Assembly: GCA_000711775.1 (NCBI GenBank)
Contig: ARYC01025406.1
Coordinates: 1-64,000 of the forward strand
Length of the DNA: 64,000 bases
Direction of reading: 5' to 3'
Origin: Oxytricha trifallax
Lineage: Eukaryota > Ciliophora > Spirotrichea > Sporadotrichida > Oxytrichidae
Part shown: one piece after another, positions 11,032 to 23,792 of the stretch
Layout of the letters: the number at the start of each line of letters is the position of its first letter
How positions within the stretch are numbered: position 1 is the stretch's first letter
Notes under the pieces: model-generated
Seen by the model: the letters and a program-made list of their open reading frames with translations, nothing else
Databases searched by the model: none
What the model was told of the DNA's origin: nothing
Position numbers and translations under genes: made by a program

Positions 11032-13953
11032 TCAGGCGTCAAATACTTGCACAATTTAAGCTACCTATCTCCTGCAAATAGGGCAGATGTTCTTAATTTA
11101 CTTAGAGCATCCCAGACACACACATTTATGTCCACACGGCACAAGGACAGTATTACTTTTGGTATTCATGCAAACCTTGCACTCATCTATTTTAACACTT
11201 TGATTTTTTGAATCGTCTCTTTTTAGTTTTAGTGGAGAGGTCTTCCTTTTTAAGCTTTGTATACTTGATTCTGGAAGTTAAATTGCAATTTTTAATTGAT
11301 AAATTTTTATATCCAATTATCTATTTTAAAGTAAAAATTTTTCTTTGGGATAAAATTTTCAAACATTATGCTCCCAATTAATTAAAATAATTATCATCAC
11401 GAAATAATTTGATGTACAGTAATAAAATAATCTTTAGAATTAGTTAATAATAATTGCACTAGTTCGTTCATCAGGATCACTATAATTGTAGTTGTAATCT
11501 CCGACGCCAAATCCGATATTATTTTATGACACACCTTAGTTTAAATTCAATCCTCTCTAGTTTATAGATGGCAGTTAATTCTAATTTTATTGCTTCAGTA
11601 CGTTTCTATAGTTTGCCATTTCAAGTAATATTTCATAGTTTAATTCAGGTACTCCTGTTGTCTCAATAAACCTTTAAACTTATTGTTAATTCAACCCCAT
11701 TTACACACCTTTATCAATAAATTCAGACTTTAGTTTTTCAAAGTATGGTGGGACAGGATCATTCTCTCTTTTCACAGTTTATTGTCTCGACAGCATTTTT
11801 CTTATTTCTCGACTTTAATTCTAGTCTTATTGCTTGGGTATAATTTTCATTTTCTCAAAATAACTTAGTAGTTAAATTGGAACTTCTTCAAGAGTTTACT
11901 TTGCTAACATTAAAGGATTATTCTTGAACTCTCTAAATGGTACAAACTGAACGATATCTCTCTCCATAAATTTCTTATAGGTGTCTGAGTAGAGTGGCTC
12001 ATCGTCGGCATCCAATATATCCATGCTTTTAAAATCTTAATTACCAACTCCTACTATGATAATACTGATTGGAAGACTAGAGCCTCTAACTATCTAATCT
12101 ATAGTGTGCTTCATATCATTTATGATTCCATCGGTAATTAACAGTAAGATGAAGTACTATTGATTGTCTTAAGAAACTCTTTCATTTTCTGCCATATCAA
12201 CTATCATCTTCAAAACACCACTGAAAAATGTTGGACCGTAAAGGTTTATCTTTTGGCAAGCATGTTTATAAGTTTTTACTACTCCTTCAATTCCATCCAC
12301 TTCAGGGTTGAATATATCTCCATTAACTGCAAAACAATGAGAAGCTCTGTCTGGGTTATGAGGAAAAGCTCCTCCGAAACCCAAAAATGGTATTTATTTA
12401 TCTGAGTCATAATATTGCAATATTTTTCCGACAGATTCTATTGCTTGAAGATATTAGTTTTTTGCTGGGTCGAAGTAATGCAGAGATTCAGGATCCTTAA
12501 CCTCGCCATTTGAAAGTGTAAAATCAACTGCGACTGATAGATTAATTTGGCAACCTCCAAAGACATACTCCAAAAATGTATGTCTCTTTGCGATTGTAAG
12601 TTTACTAATTATCATTTCTCCAATTGTTTTACCATTCTTATTGATTTTCAAACTTTTTAAGTTCTGTCTTAATTACTACATAGTAAATTAAGCAGTTCCA
12701 ATATTTTTATGAGCATTGTTCTTCATAGATTTATAAAATTCGATATTTATGTTTCTATCCTCTTCCTCGTTGCAAAGTAATGAAGTTAGTAGTTTTATCT
12801 AAATCCATTAATAGCCTGCCAGTTGTCGATTGTACTATTAGATTTCTGACTTATAGATAGGAATTTATTCGTTGTTCGGCAGTGTTTTACAGATGACAAA
12901 GAAGTTGAATCCTGATTCATTCTGAAGCCTCCCAAGAATTTCCATCTCAACCATTTCATTATTTAACCCCTGTTTTTCCTCTCCAATAATGATTAAATTA
13001 CCGTTATGTTTTCTCTTAGCCTCTTCATTATTGAGTGGAACTTTTAGTTTTTAGTTTCTTGATGTGACGACTTCATGGAGTTAGAACTCTGCTGACCCCA
13101 CGAAATCGTGGTTTGCAAGACTTGCATTGTTACTAAAATCATCAACGTCATAGACTGAAACCTTAAACCTTTGTCGCTCTTCAAATTTGTACTCTACCGA
13201 GAAACTTTTGATAAATTTTGGGTTTAAGTTGTCCATCACCACTTCAGTCCTTCCAATTTCGTTCCAGATATTCCTAATAAATAGATTTTGTTAGGCATTA
13301 TAATTAAATGATTATTTTTTTGGTAAATTTAAATGCTCTTTTATTAATAATATAACTGAAAGCGTCGATTGAATCTATTTAGATAATAATTAGCTAGAAT
13401 TCATTTATTGTAGAATCTTAACTCATCGTTGCTTCTCAAGTTATTTTTAAAAAATATTAGTTTATTTTATATATCAAACTTAATACGCTAATGAAGTCCA
13501 TAAAACCTAAATATCAGCTAAATTTAAATCCCTTCAATTTATTAATCCACTTATTTTTGTAATATATAACTGCCCAATTTTTAATTATATATGTTTTGAT
13601 TAATACTTTCTAAAATTAATTAAAATTAAAGAATATATAAACATACCCCTTTTAATAATAAAGTATACACATAGCATCTGTTCTGGTGAAAGTGTCAAAT
13701 ATATTAAAATATATCTCTAATTTATATATTTTTTAATGAGTTAATTGTCAAGATTAGGTAGATCTTCGCAAGAAAAAGTTAAATTAAGCATATTGACAAG
13801 TTAATTTCCAGCATCTATGTTTCTATTAGTGGCTGCTAGCACTGCATCATCTAGATCCTTGCCCACTCCAAATCTTTAGTTTGTAGCTGAAATAGCACCA
13901 GTGTTTTAATGTTTACGACAACACGTGAAAGTGTCACCAATTGCTGCACCCAT
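11032..13953 (-). CDS. Copine (C2-C2-vWA) fused to C-terminal RING finger, RGLG-like
   Basis: Starts MGAAIGDTFTCC at 13953, a likely myristoylation/palmitoylation signal, and ends at TGA 11032-11034. Order: C2A (LNLTFSCEDLPNLD ... WNEIGRTEVVMDNLNPKF), C2B (LINKNGKTIGEMIISK region), then a copine/vWA domain (PFLGFGGAFPH, LLITDGIINDM, SIIIVGVGNQDF). A UBA-like stretch near MGLNQQQVQRFIETTG follows, then a RING of the CxxC..CxHxxxCxxC..CPIC type (ECKVC, PCGHKCVCLGC, ICPIC). This is the plan of plant RGLG E3 ligases with added C2 domains. The RING joins the copine frame only after the IES at 11281-11457 is removed. Two further IESs cut C2A into small MDSs. A copine beside an unrelated RING gene is possible, but neither part alone has a complete frame. 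Confidence 0.75.
11281..11457 (-). other. IES between vWA/UBA-like part and RING, pointer GCAATT
   Basis: AATTGC (plus strand) at 11281 and 11452. Removing 171 AT-rich nt joins ..DERTSA-I-QLPESS.. into the RING frame. Confidence 0.8.
13285..13409 (-). other. IES in copine C2A, pointer AAT
   Basis: ATT (plus strand) at 13285 and 13407. Removal joins DELRFYN to LFIRNIWNEIGRTEV in frame. The pointer is only 3 bp, so exact edges are uncertain. Confidence 0.55.
13443..13746 (-). other. IES in copine C2A, pointer AAT
   Basis: ATT (plus strand) at 13443 and 13744. Removal joins SCEDLPNLDN to NLRSNDELRFY. It leaves a coding block of about 35 nt between two IESs. Confidence 0.5.
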
Positions 13954-14409
13954 AATGTACTTTTGTTTAATATAAAGATAATTAATATGTAAAAAGACCC
14001 AAAAATCTTAAAATAAATAGCTTGTTTAAAATAATCAGATTTCATCAATATTAAGAAAGTTAATTTATTTAGGAATTCTTAATTTTCATAAGTTAAAGGA
14101 TTGAATACATTTTATTAATAGTAATTAAGTGATAGATTAAATTCTAAAAATAAATATTAATTTTGATAGAACATGGAAAAACTGCAAGAATAAAAACAGT
14201 CACTCCTTGTTGTTGAATAAAATATTGACTAAATAATTAGTGATATTTCTTAATATTAATGGGAGAAAGAATTGTCAGAGAGATTTATGCAGAGTTATTT
14301 AAATTTTTTTGTTAATTTAAATCAATTAATTAAACTTAATTTATATATAAGTTATATTGTGAACTGGTCTATTAGTTTTGCCCCTCGCCTATATTTCCTA
14401 AATTAAGAC
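13954..14409. other. Divergent region upstream of copine-RING and a Q/N/S-rich gene
   Basis: About 455 AT-rich nt. An ATG at 14173 (MEKLQEQKQSLLVVEQ..) is in the same frame as the next gene's ATG at 14410 with no TGA between, so it could be an upstream first MDS or exon. Confidence 0.4.
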
Positions 14410-16653
14410 ATGAAAGAAGATGATGATTTGCTTAATTCATGTGTTGACACTCAAGAACCCGTAAGTTACATAATATTACTAATTAACTTTATATGATTAG
14501 TTAAACCCAGCTTATGACATTTACGCTTAGGACTAAATAAATTATACATTCAAACCTGCTCCAATTCCAGAAGTAAATTCACAAAATAAAACACCTTAAA
14601 GTGCTATTGACTCAAAAAGAACATAGAGTTCTTCTTAAAAATTGCAGTCAGCATTGATTAACTGTAAAAGTTATTTAACATAACTTTGTCCTTTTTGTTT
14701 TTATAAATCAATAATGAAGAAAGTAACCAATCTCAGTAAGCTGATAAAAATAGCAAATAAGGACAGTTCTTAATCACCCAAAAATGATTAACAGTCTCAA
14801 TAACTGCTTTTAAGAAAAACAAACAGCTATTTCAAGAGTAAATTCTCAAGTACCGCCATAGGAGCAAATATCACAACAGATAAATTCCTTGATTAAAATT
14901 ATCCTAAGAATTTATTACATGATTAAAACATAGATATTACAGAAGAGCAAAGACGAATAGACATGAGAACAGATTCATTAAGGGAAAGTGTGATCAGATA
15001 GTAAAAGTTCAAGGAGTAAAAAGAAAAGGAGAGATAGGAGTTGCTAATGAAAGAGAAGCAGGAGCAGTTATTGTTAAGTAAAGATAAAGACAACATACTA
15101 AGAAGGACTCTTATAGTCACGGAAGACAACCTTAAGAATGTTAAAGTTGAAAGATTACCTGTTTTGCTGTCTTAAGACACATAGTAAGATAAATTATTTA
15201 TTTCAATTTGTAATTAGAGGCTAGCTATCATAAGTGTAACCCTAGATGAAATCCAAAACTTTACTCAAATAAAATTATAAAAATACAGATAAAAACGAGT
15301 CAACTTTTAATAAGTCATTGTTGGAAAGCAAAACTCTAAAAAGTGACTATGATGAAAATATGGACCCATAGAATTAAAGTTTACTTTAAGTCATGCTAAA
15401 ATAATCTTAAAATAAAATGGAACCCTTAGAATTTAATGAGAAACCATACGAGAATCATTTGATCCATAAAGACAATCTAAATCCACAGATGGGTGTCACA
15501 ATGATTGATTTTGAATCGAAATATAGTGCAAGAGGTAGTTCAGTTTAGAAGTAAGAGAAGGCCTAATAAATAGTATTATAATACTTATATTAATTTATTA
15601 AAATGTATCAAACATCAAGAAAGGGCCAGACTACTAAAAAGCAACAAACCAAGAAAATAAGCTAACAAAAACTTAATATAACTCTTTAAAAGGTTTTAAG
15701 TCACTTAAATAAACAAGCTATTAGGATTCTAAAACATATAAAAATTATGATTAAAATATAGATGAGAAATCTTTGGAATTATAGGAGAATAATAATAACA
15801 ATGAAGATTACAGCAATTTTAAACATTAAAATGTAGCCAGTAATGAGTATTTTAGGCCTTAAACAACAAATATAATTAATAGAAATTTAAGTACAGGATT
15901 TTAGTAGTTTAATGGGTCTAGAAATGGAAGATATACAATTTCAAGGAATAATCATTATACTCTAATATTTTTGTTAATCTTAGATAAGACAGATCAGTAA
16001 TAATCAAGGCAAATGACCTCAATGACTCATCAAGCATCCTACTAGATAATTCACATGATAAAAATGCCTAAAACATAAATAAATCAACTAATTAGTTTCA
16101 TATGTTTAACGACAGAAGCAGAACGAACATAAACATTGACAACAACTCTTTCATTCAGAATAACAGTAGACCTGCAACTTCTTTTATAGTTAAGACATAG
16201 TAGACTTCTAACTCATAAATTAGGAAAACAAGAAATTAAAACATTTACTAAAATTATCAGACTAATAGCTAAGCTAAGAATTAAGATTAATATGGAACTA
16301 ACTCAAGTGGCTTTCTAAAGAGATTCGGGTAAGTTAGCAATGATAAAAGCATGAGTCAAGATAGAAGTTTTGATGTGAGTCAAAGTTTCTTTAACAATCA
16401 GAATTCTTATTAAAATATTACGAATAAGTAGAGTAATAATTTTATGAATAGAGAATTAAACCCAAATAAATCATTCGTAGTATTGAAAAATAATTCTCAA
16501 GAGTTTTAAATGAGAAAAACTTACAATAATTTTAGAAAGGTAAATGATTAAGGTAATACTACCATATTACCCTAATTAGGATAGAGTCCAAATAAAAAGA
16601 TTTTACTCACAAAGAAGAATAATAAACTCTTTGGAATCAGCAATAATTAATGA
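14410..16653 (+). CDS. Q/N/S-rich hypothetical protein
   Basis: Begins MKEDDDLLNSCVDTQEP at 14410 and ends with TGA 16651-16653. Two canonical introns are seen: 14461-14500 (GTAAGT..TTAG, 40 nt) and 15184-15217 (34 nt). Two IESs follow (pointers GTAT and AATC). The middle contains a charged helical stretch (TEEQRRIDMRTDSLRESVIRQQKFKEQ); the rest is Asn/Ser/Gln-rich and probably disordered. No domain recognised. Converges with the DnaJ gene (73 nt between stops). The true start could be the in-frame ATG at 14173. Confidence 0.6.
15573..15608 (+). other. IES, pointer GTAT
   Basis: GTAT at 15573 and 15605. Removing 32 AT-rich nt shifts into the downstream open frame (..QQIVSNIKKGPDYQK..). Confidence 0.7.
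15950..15979 (+). other. IES, pointer AATC
   Basis: AATC at 15950 and 15976. Removing 26 nt joins ISRNN to LRQDRSVIIKANDL in frame. Confidence 0.7.
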
Positions 16654-16726
16654 TTTTATGGCTTGTGAGATACTGATATTTATTAAATTAAGTTAATTCA
16701 ATGATATGTAAATCGTCTTAATATCA

Positions 16727-18421
16727 TCATTTACTAAACATGCCTTTAAGAGTCCCAAATATCCCTTTATCCGTAGTTTTGTTTTCAGACTTATTTTCTT
16801 AGTTATTTACTCTAAAAGGGGAAGCTTTTTAATCACTCTATCTTTCATTTTTATTGTATTATTTCTATTCCCTTGGGTAATAAAATCTAGTCTTATTATC
16901 AGCTTCATGTTTCTAAAATTCTCTCAATATTTCTTTCTACCTATCTGTCATAACTGTGGGTATTTGAACTTTCAAGTTTAATATATGGTCTCCTCTCAAA
17001 GAATTTAATTCATAATTGTCTGGGGGATGAAGAGGCTAAACTCCTAAATTTTTCAAAATAATGTGAATCTCCTTGTGTAGATCCAGGCTAAACTTCTACA
17101 TTGATATTTCCTTCTAAAGTTTCAACTGTAACTTTGCAACCTAGAATGGCTTAAGTTATTGAAATTGGAACTTCTGAACTTAAGTTTAGGTTGTCTCTTG
17201 TAAATATAGGATGAGGTTTCACTTTAATATGAATCAGTAGATCTCCAGATATACCAGCATATACATCAGGAGCATGACCTAGTCCTCTGATTTTTAATTT
17301 TTATCCATCAGCAATTCCTGCTGGTAATTCAACCTGTTCCTAAACTGTATTTCTCTGCACTCCAATTCCCTCACAATCACTATAGATTATTTAATTTAAT
17401 TATATACTTACGGACATGGATGCCTGACCACGCATCCAGCACCATTGCACTTCTTGCATCTTTTCCTAATGCCATAATTGCCTATCACAGTACCTCTGCC
17501 TCCACATTCAAAGCATTTCCTTGGTTAGCTCCCAGCTTTAGCCTTGGTTCCTTTACAAGAATAACAAATGACTCTCTTGTTCATCTCTACTTTCTATACT
17601 TAGGATTGTAATATGGATGTCTGCTTACAGTTTATGAGCCTTTAATTGCATCCATGAAGTCAATTTCTAAGTCTACTTTAATATCAGCACCCTTAGTATC
17701 ATCTCTGGTAGCATGGGTCTAGTCGTTAAATTGAAAGAAATCATCAAATTCATCCCATACTTTCTTTGCATATTCTTACTGATCTCTAGTCGCATTTGCT
17801 TTTTTATGTCTCTCCTTTTCTACCTCATCCCAGAATTACTGCCCCTTTGAGAAATCATAATCCTATTTCATATCATTGAAATCATTTTAAGTCTTGAATG
17901 GCTTTGATCTCTTAGGCTGTTTGATATTTTCATATTCATCGTCTGAGTAAACTCCAGATGCTTAACCCGAGGGTGGTCGATTCATGCCTCCTGCATGGAA
18001 ATCTTTGAATTGTGATTTTCCAAAACCCATCTACAAATCATACTATTCTTTCTTCGATTCATGAGACAATATCTCATAAGCCCTACCATAAATTATTGTG
18101 AAAATTCTTTAAATATTTACTTTTAAACTTTATCAAATTTCTCTCTTGCATCTGTATTTGGATTGAGATCTGGATGATATTTCTTTGCGAGTTTGAAATA
18201 AGCTGTCTTGATATCCTTATCACTGCTATCAGATTTTATCCCCAGAATAGCTTTAAGATAGTTAATTAAATCAGTATATTTTTAAATTACTTACTATAGT
18301 GGTTAATTCCTGCTCTATTAAGAATGTTAGACTGCCTGAATTATCTAAATTAAAAGCATGAAAGTGCTTTTAAATAAATAGGGTCTTTAGTTTAGTGATT
18401 AAAAAATATTGTCTTTAGCAT
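16727..18421 (-). CDS. Mitochondrial DnaJ/Hsp40 co-chaperone with zinc finger
   Basis: Starts [13 protein letters not shown] at 18421 with a basic presequence and ends at TGA 16727-16729. J-domain: [20 protein letters not shown] ... KKYHPDLN with the HPD motif. Zinc-finger cysteines: [30 protein letters not shown]. The C-terminal substrate-binding domain follows ([14 protein letters not shown]). Four short introns fit: 18251-18294, 18083-18120, 17594-17628 and 17380-17411. This is the DnaJ/Mdj1 type that stimulates mitochondrial Hsp70. No IES is needed. The C-terminal tail ([17 protein letters not shown]) is a lineage-specific extension. Confidence 0.85.
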
Positions 18422-18536
18422 GTTTGGTTTCATTTTATAGACAATTATAATATTAATTTATTGCCTTTAATTTATTGTGTAATTTTAAGTTTTAAATAAT
18501 AAATTTAGCTTATCGCTTGCTAAGCTGCCACCAAGA

Positions 18537-20171
18537 ATGCAAGACTATTAAGATAAAAAGAAAACTCTTTCCTAGCAAGATAACTATGCTTCTGGGCGAT
18601 CAAGCTCTCTGGACAAACTATGCACTTTCCAGCCACCACGTGCCAAGCCAGTCCCCGATTTCAAGAGACTACAGAAGCAATTCTAGCAATCATTAGATAT
18701 CAACAAAAAGTCTCATTCAGTCACTGAACCAACACCATTTACCTTCCATCAACCAAAGTCTACAGCTAATATGAGGTAGTACTTAGATTTAGAAAACTAA
18801 AAAATTAACCCAACTATGAAGCCAAAACGTGGTGGAAGTGCACTTAGGTCAACATAGGGTGGCAAGTCCATGCAATCTATGATGGTTGGATTAGAAAGGG
18901 AAAGTTCAAAAGAAAACCCCTCAACTACAAAGAAATTCGTTGCCTATGTTTAACACAGAAGAAAAGACATGGAAGACAAGAAAGTGAATGAAGAGTCCAA
19001 ATTCTAGGATGAGATTCAGAGATATTTCAAGCAGAATAGACTAGCTTAGAGAGTTAAGTGCTCACCTGCTTTGGTTTCTACTGCTTAGGAACTTAAGAGA
19101 CGCAAGACTTAGTCAATTAAAAGGGCTAAGAGTAACATGAAGAAACTTGAGTAGGCATGGGATAATTAGAAATAATAAATTGAATTTAATGTTGCTAACA
19201 AACCACTATTCACTATATTATTGATTAAACTGGATTAAGATTAAAACTTTTAGTATATGATTAGTTGAGCAAGTTTCAAAAGCATTCATAAGAAACTTGG
19301 AGCAAATCCGTGAACTTTAGAGATATGTGAATATCTTGAGAGAAGCTAATTTGAATCCAGATGAACATCTCACAGAAGAGCAAAAGGGCCTATTGCTAAG
19401 TGCCGAGTACTACGACCGTCTTAACGCTGCAACTGCCTACTTCCCATCTAAGGGGCAAGATTAACAATAATTTGACGGCATGGGTATTGATGGAATGCAA
19501 CAGGAAGACATGGATGATGATGGAGAAGGTGAAGATGATGGCGAAGGCGAATATGAAGATGATGACTAAGAAGAAGACGACGGCACCATGAAAGGCAGAG
19601 TAGGAACTGGTGGGATTTAAATTGGATCAGAGCCTATTGAAGAGAACTAAGATGAGGAAGATGAAGAGGATGAAGATCAAAATGCTTAGCAAGATGATAA
19701 CTAAGACTAAGAAGATGACGATGATCAGCAGGATGATGGAGATGAAGAATAGCAGGATGACTCACAATAACATCAGTAAATGATGGCTAATGGTCAACAG
19801 CAGTATCAACAAGAAGACAGTTAACAGCAATAGTAGCAACATGATGTTGATGATGAGGAAGTTGACTAGGAAGATTAAGAAGAGGAGATGGATGATGACC
19901 AGGGTGAAGGGGATGAAGACGATGAAGAAGAGATGGTTGAACTGGATGAAGAGCAAATGAAATAATAATATTATTATATAATATCATTTATGCATTTTGA
20001 TGTTTTAATTTAATGAGGCAATACTACCTCTATCAACAGCACTAGCAAATGTTAATGGCTTAACACATGCAACTTAATGGCATGGATGGCTAAGATGACG
20101 AAGAGTATGAGGGTGAAGATATGGAAGACGGTGGAGAAGACCAGTATGGCGATGAAGACTAAATGGAATGA
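18537..20171 (+). CDS. Hypothetical protein with helical block and long acidic Q/E/D tail
   Basis: From ATG 18537 to TGA 20169-20171. The N-terminal 200 residues are basic (KFVAYVQHRRKDMEDKK; QRYFKQNRLAQRVK). A predicted helix follows (VEQVSKAFIRNLEQIRELQRY ... LTEEQKGLLLSAEYYDRLN). The last third is almost entirely Asp/Glu/Gln. Two IESs are resolved: ATTA (19217-19263), which joins the N-terminal part to the helix, and AATGA (19956-20016), which joins the acidic tail to its last block. The helical part looks conserved but I cannot name the family; acidic tails of this type are common in histone-binding and ciliary proteins. Confidence 0.65.
19217..19263 (+). other. IES, pointer ATTA
   Basis: ATTA at 19217 and 19260. 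Removing 43 nt, which include an in-frame TGA, joins PLFTILVEQVSKAF. Confidence 0.7.
19956..20016 (+). other. IES, pointer AATGA
   Basis: AATGA at 19956 and 20012. Removing 56 AT-rich nt joins EEQMRQYYLYQQH in frame and bypasses a TGA. Confidence 0.75.
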
Positions 20172-20481
20172 CCTAAAAAAGTATCATGTAAAGAACATAA
20201 ATTTATATATTTTACAACAGTATTAGCTTTAAGATAGCAATCTCATAATTCTTTTACAATTTACAAGTTCATTTAATAAACAAGAGGAAATTTCATTCGA
20301 TTGTCTAAACTAATATATTTAAATTAATAATATTATTAATCTCCTGTGAGAAAGTAATTGTTTTGGTAGTATTTTCATTTCGTCGTTTAAGATATATGTA
20401 GAATAGTTACTGTAACTCTGTCATAATTTATCACTATTTCTATTAGCATGTTTAATCTACTGTGATTCTTTCACTTGCTAC
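20172..20481. other. AT-rich convergent intergenic region
   Basis: About 310 nt between two converging stops. I see no gene, repeat or structured RNA. Confidence 0.5.
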
Positions 20482-23191
20482 TCATTAGCTATCTCCTAAA
20501 TTTACAAAATATATTTACATTGTATTTATAGTTAAATTCTTCTGAGGTCTCTAGTCTTTCTCACTCTCTCTTCTATTAATAGATTTAACTTATTCAAGCA
20601 AAGTAGAACTCATTTTACACGAAAAATTGCGTTTAGCCTTAACCTCAATTTCATTTTAATTAAAGAATTCATCTATATCGTCGTTTTAGAAATTATCATT
20701 ATTTTCATCATCATTCAATTAGTTGTTAATCAAAGCCTATCTAAAGTGTTGCTCGTTCTCTATGTAAGTCTAGCGCTTATTTTTAGGTTCAGGCTCAAAT
20801 TCTCTGAATTACTCTATTTTTTCAAGCGGTGAATTTGAGTTAAGAATGTCACTCAGTTAGGGCTTTATGTTGCTGTCAGAATGCATCTGTTATTATTTTT
20901 GCTCTTCTTAATTGCCAAATCTTTTATTTTGATGAGATTTTTCACGGTTTAAATCCTCCTCTAGACCAGGGCATTCAAACATGTTGAAACTACGATGCTT
21001 GAATGTAAGTTATGGCTTTGTTTATTGCTTCGTGTTGCCAAAGTTTTAAGATTTAGGTTACTACTCTTATCCTAGGTCATGTCGCTCATGTGGAAAGAAT
21101 TACTGGTTAGTTTATAAATTATTAAGAGCACTGACATAAGATCCTGAATTTTTATTTAACATATAAGATGAGTCACTGCCGTCGCCAGTGGAGGATTTCT
21201 TAGAAGTTGGGCTTATGGAGGTCAAATTATTTCTATTCGGTGAGCTCTCCTTAATAGTAACAACTGAGATGTTCTCCTCTAACTCAAGGGAAGTAAGATC
21301 TTTATAGTCAACGTCCATAGAAACGTTTTCTACTGATAATCTTTGATAACTTCTCTCATAGATTGATTTGTGGATAGCTTCACCTGGAGACATCATTTCT
21401 GACTGTGATTATTGAGAAGAAGGCAGCAGGAACTAATCTTAGGCTTAAGTCCAATCATACATGCCATTTATACTATGGCCCATATTTTCCAAATCTTTTT
21501 TCACATAATATTTCAATCTGTTATAGTCTGGCTCTGTTTCAAAAGAGAGACTTCGAATGTATTTAAAGCACTTAATTATTGACTCTAAAATACACAATAT
21601 TGTTAGAATTAAATTTTAATTTATTTTATTTGGATATGTCAAAGAATTAAGATTCTCTAGACTCATGACTTACTTGGCACGATTGATCCATACTCAAGAA
21701 TTCCGATCTCAAGTTTCATTTTAATGACAAAATTAATTCTGTCTTGACCTCTGAGCAGCTGAGCTCCTTCATGCCAAGGCAGTTGCCCATTTAAGAGAAA
21801 GAGTATAACGTAAAGCATGGATTCTAAGTCATCTCTCCTTGAAGGATCTATATTAATATAAAATTTGTTGAAATTAATTTGAATAAATGCCGCATATTTT
21901 ACAACTAATGTGATATTATATCCTTTTATCCCTTAGTAAATTCTTTTTTAATAGTATTCTATAAATGGTGTTAGTCTCTACTTACGTTATTTATTGAGAA
22001 CATTTAGACTGCAATAACTTATAGAGCCTTTGAAGCTTGCTTTTTTGGGTGGGGCGATGTGTCTCCCACGAGGAGTGAGGTAATAATGAGCGAGACCAAA
22101 ATCTATTAGATATATATTATGATCCACTGCGGGATCAGTCCCAATGAGTATATTGTCAGGCTTTAAATCGCAATGCACATACCCCAATTTATGTAGAGAC
22201 TCAAGCCTCATAAGCTAAAATATCCAATTAATATGAGTTAAATAAGTACCATTTAGTGCATGACTTAAAGAGAAGTTTAAATGGAAAGCTTTTAACTTTT
22301 TTGAGATTCCTTGAGTGATCTGAGATTCTATCCAAGACACTGCATCACTATCATATGATGATCCTCAATCAATGTCACATCCCTTAAATGCGGGAAGCCC
22401 TCCAGTTTTGTTACTTTTCTCAAAATTTCTTCTTCCAACTTATGTCTATCGCTTTTCTGATACTAAAATACAAAAATTTATAGTGAGTTAAGCAAGGCGT
22501 TTAGAAAAAATAGGATATTTTGTGTCAATTTTAAATATCCATACTTATAGCTTTGCGCTACGATTAAATTGTATAATATGATTATTAATATGTCTTAATT
22601 GAAAATGAAGGAAATCTTAAAATAAAACAAGAATGTATAAATGGACACTCAGTCCTGTCTCCGTGGTAATTTAACTTACAATTTTTGCAGCATACTTCTT
22701 GCCAGTTTTAATATCTTTTATTAAGTAAACAGCCCCTTGAGCTCCCTAACCAAGTTCCTTAATTACTTTATATTCCACTTCTTCCTGCTGCTGTTTGCTA
22801 TAATCTTAAATATCATCGTCAGCCTCTTCCTCATTTAGTTATCTCATGATTTTGGAATCTGATTTGTTTTTATGATTATTGCTTTGATTATTTTAGGTTT
22901 TCTGTTTTGAATCTGTTGAGTAGGGGTTTGGGGATTGTTGCTTTGAATGAGATTTATTGTTTTTGGAGGTACATCTCTATTTTTAATTGCTATGACTCTG
23001 ATGAGGATGATGTTCCCTTGTTGGACTGCTCAACACATTAAATTTATACAATAATAGGATTTATTCGAGGTGGATTTATGTTAAGTGCTTACTTGCAGAA
23101 ACTCCTTTTATTGATCTTTTTCTACTAGTTAATTCACATTTACATTGGACAGGTTTTTGTTATTAGATTTATATTGTTAATTGGCGTTCAT
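20482..23191 (-). CDS. CK1-family protein kinase with long C-terminal tail
   Basis: Starts MNANQQYKSNNKN at 23191 and ends at TGA 20482-20484. Kinase landmarks: glycine loop LGQGAQGAVYLIKD, ATP lysine in KKYAAKI, catalytic loop HCDLKPDNIL, DFG motif LIDFGLAHYY, and SRRDDLESMLYVILFLLNG. The last matches the CK1/TTBK/VRK signature SRRDDLEs, as does the catalytic-loop form. Several introns or IESs interrupt the kinase domain, including one from about 21849 to 21994 just before the SRRDD block. I did not resolve every boundary. The tail of about 350 residues is Ser/Asn/Gln-rich with acidic stretches and may carry phosphorylation sites. Confidence 0.75.
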
Positions 23192-23792
23192 GTCACAGTT
23201 CGTTCTTTTGTTAATTTAAGTTTAAAGGATTATTATTTTAAATTATTATTATCAATCAAATTTTAGGGGATGTGGATAGTATTATATATACTATTTATTA
23301 TCATTATTAATACTCTCAAATCTGAATAATTTCTTTTATTTTAAAAGTTAAATTATAAATACAGAATAGTTATTTTTACTTTTTTTCCTCAAAATTTTTA
23401 TATAAAAAATATATTTTTCAATGAAATGGCTATTCCCCATTTTTTTACTGAAGATAGATTGTTATAGAATGAAAGCGAGCGATAGAGTGTTTAAGCTATA
23501 GAAGGGTAGAATAGGTGAAATAAGAATAATCTTAATATTATTAGTTAATTATAACTTTAATTAATAATACAGGTTGCTCATTAATATATTTATTATCATT
23601 CAAATACATTCAATTATTATTATATGTAATGTTATATATTTATAAGGAATTTTTGTAATTTGTGCAATATAAGTTTTGAATATTTCTAAATTAGAGAAAC
23701 TAATATATTCACAATTTTTTTGAAATAAGCTGAAATTAAATTTAGAATGAATAAATAATAGAAAGAATAGTAATAGCAATAATGAAAATAGT
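23192..23792. other. AT-rich region, no gene seen
   Basis: About 600 nt upstream of the kinase gene, mostly A/T, with no credible reading frame. A slightly GC-richer patch lies near 23470-23520 (GAAAGCGAGCGATAGAG). Confidence 0.5.

Noticed and set aside
12169..12651. Short isolated frames on both strands here
   Set aside because: The minus-strand pieces are parts of the copine vWA region once TAA/TAG are read as Gln; the plus-strand frame is a shadow.
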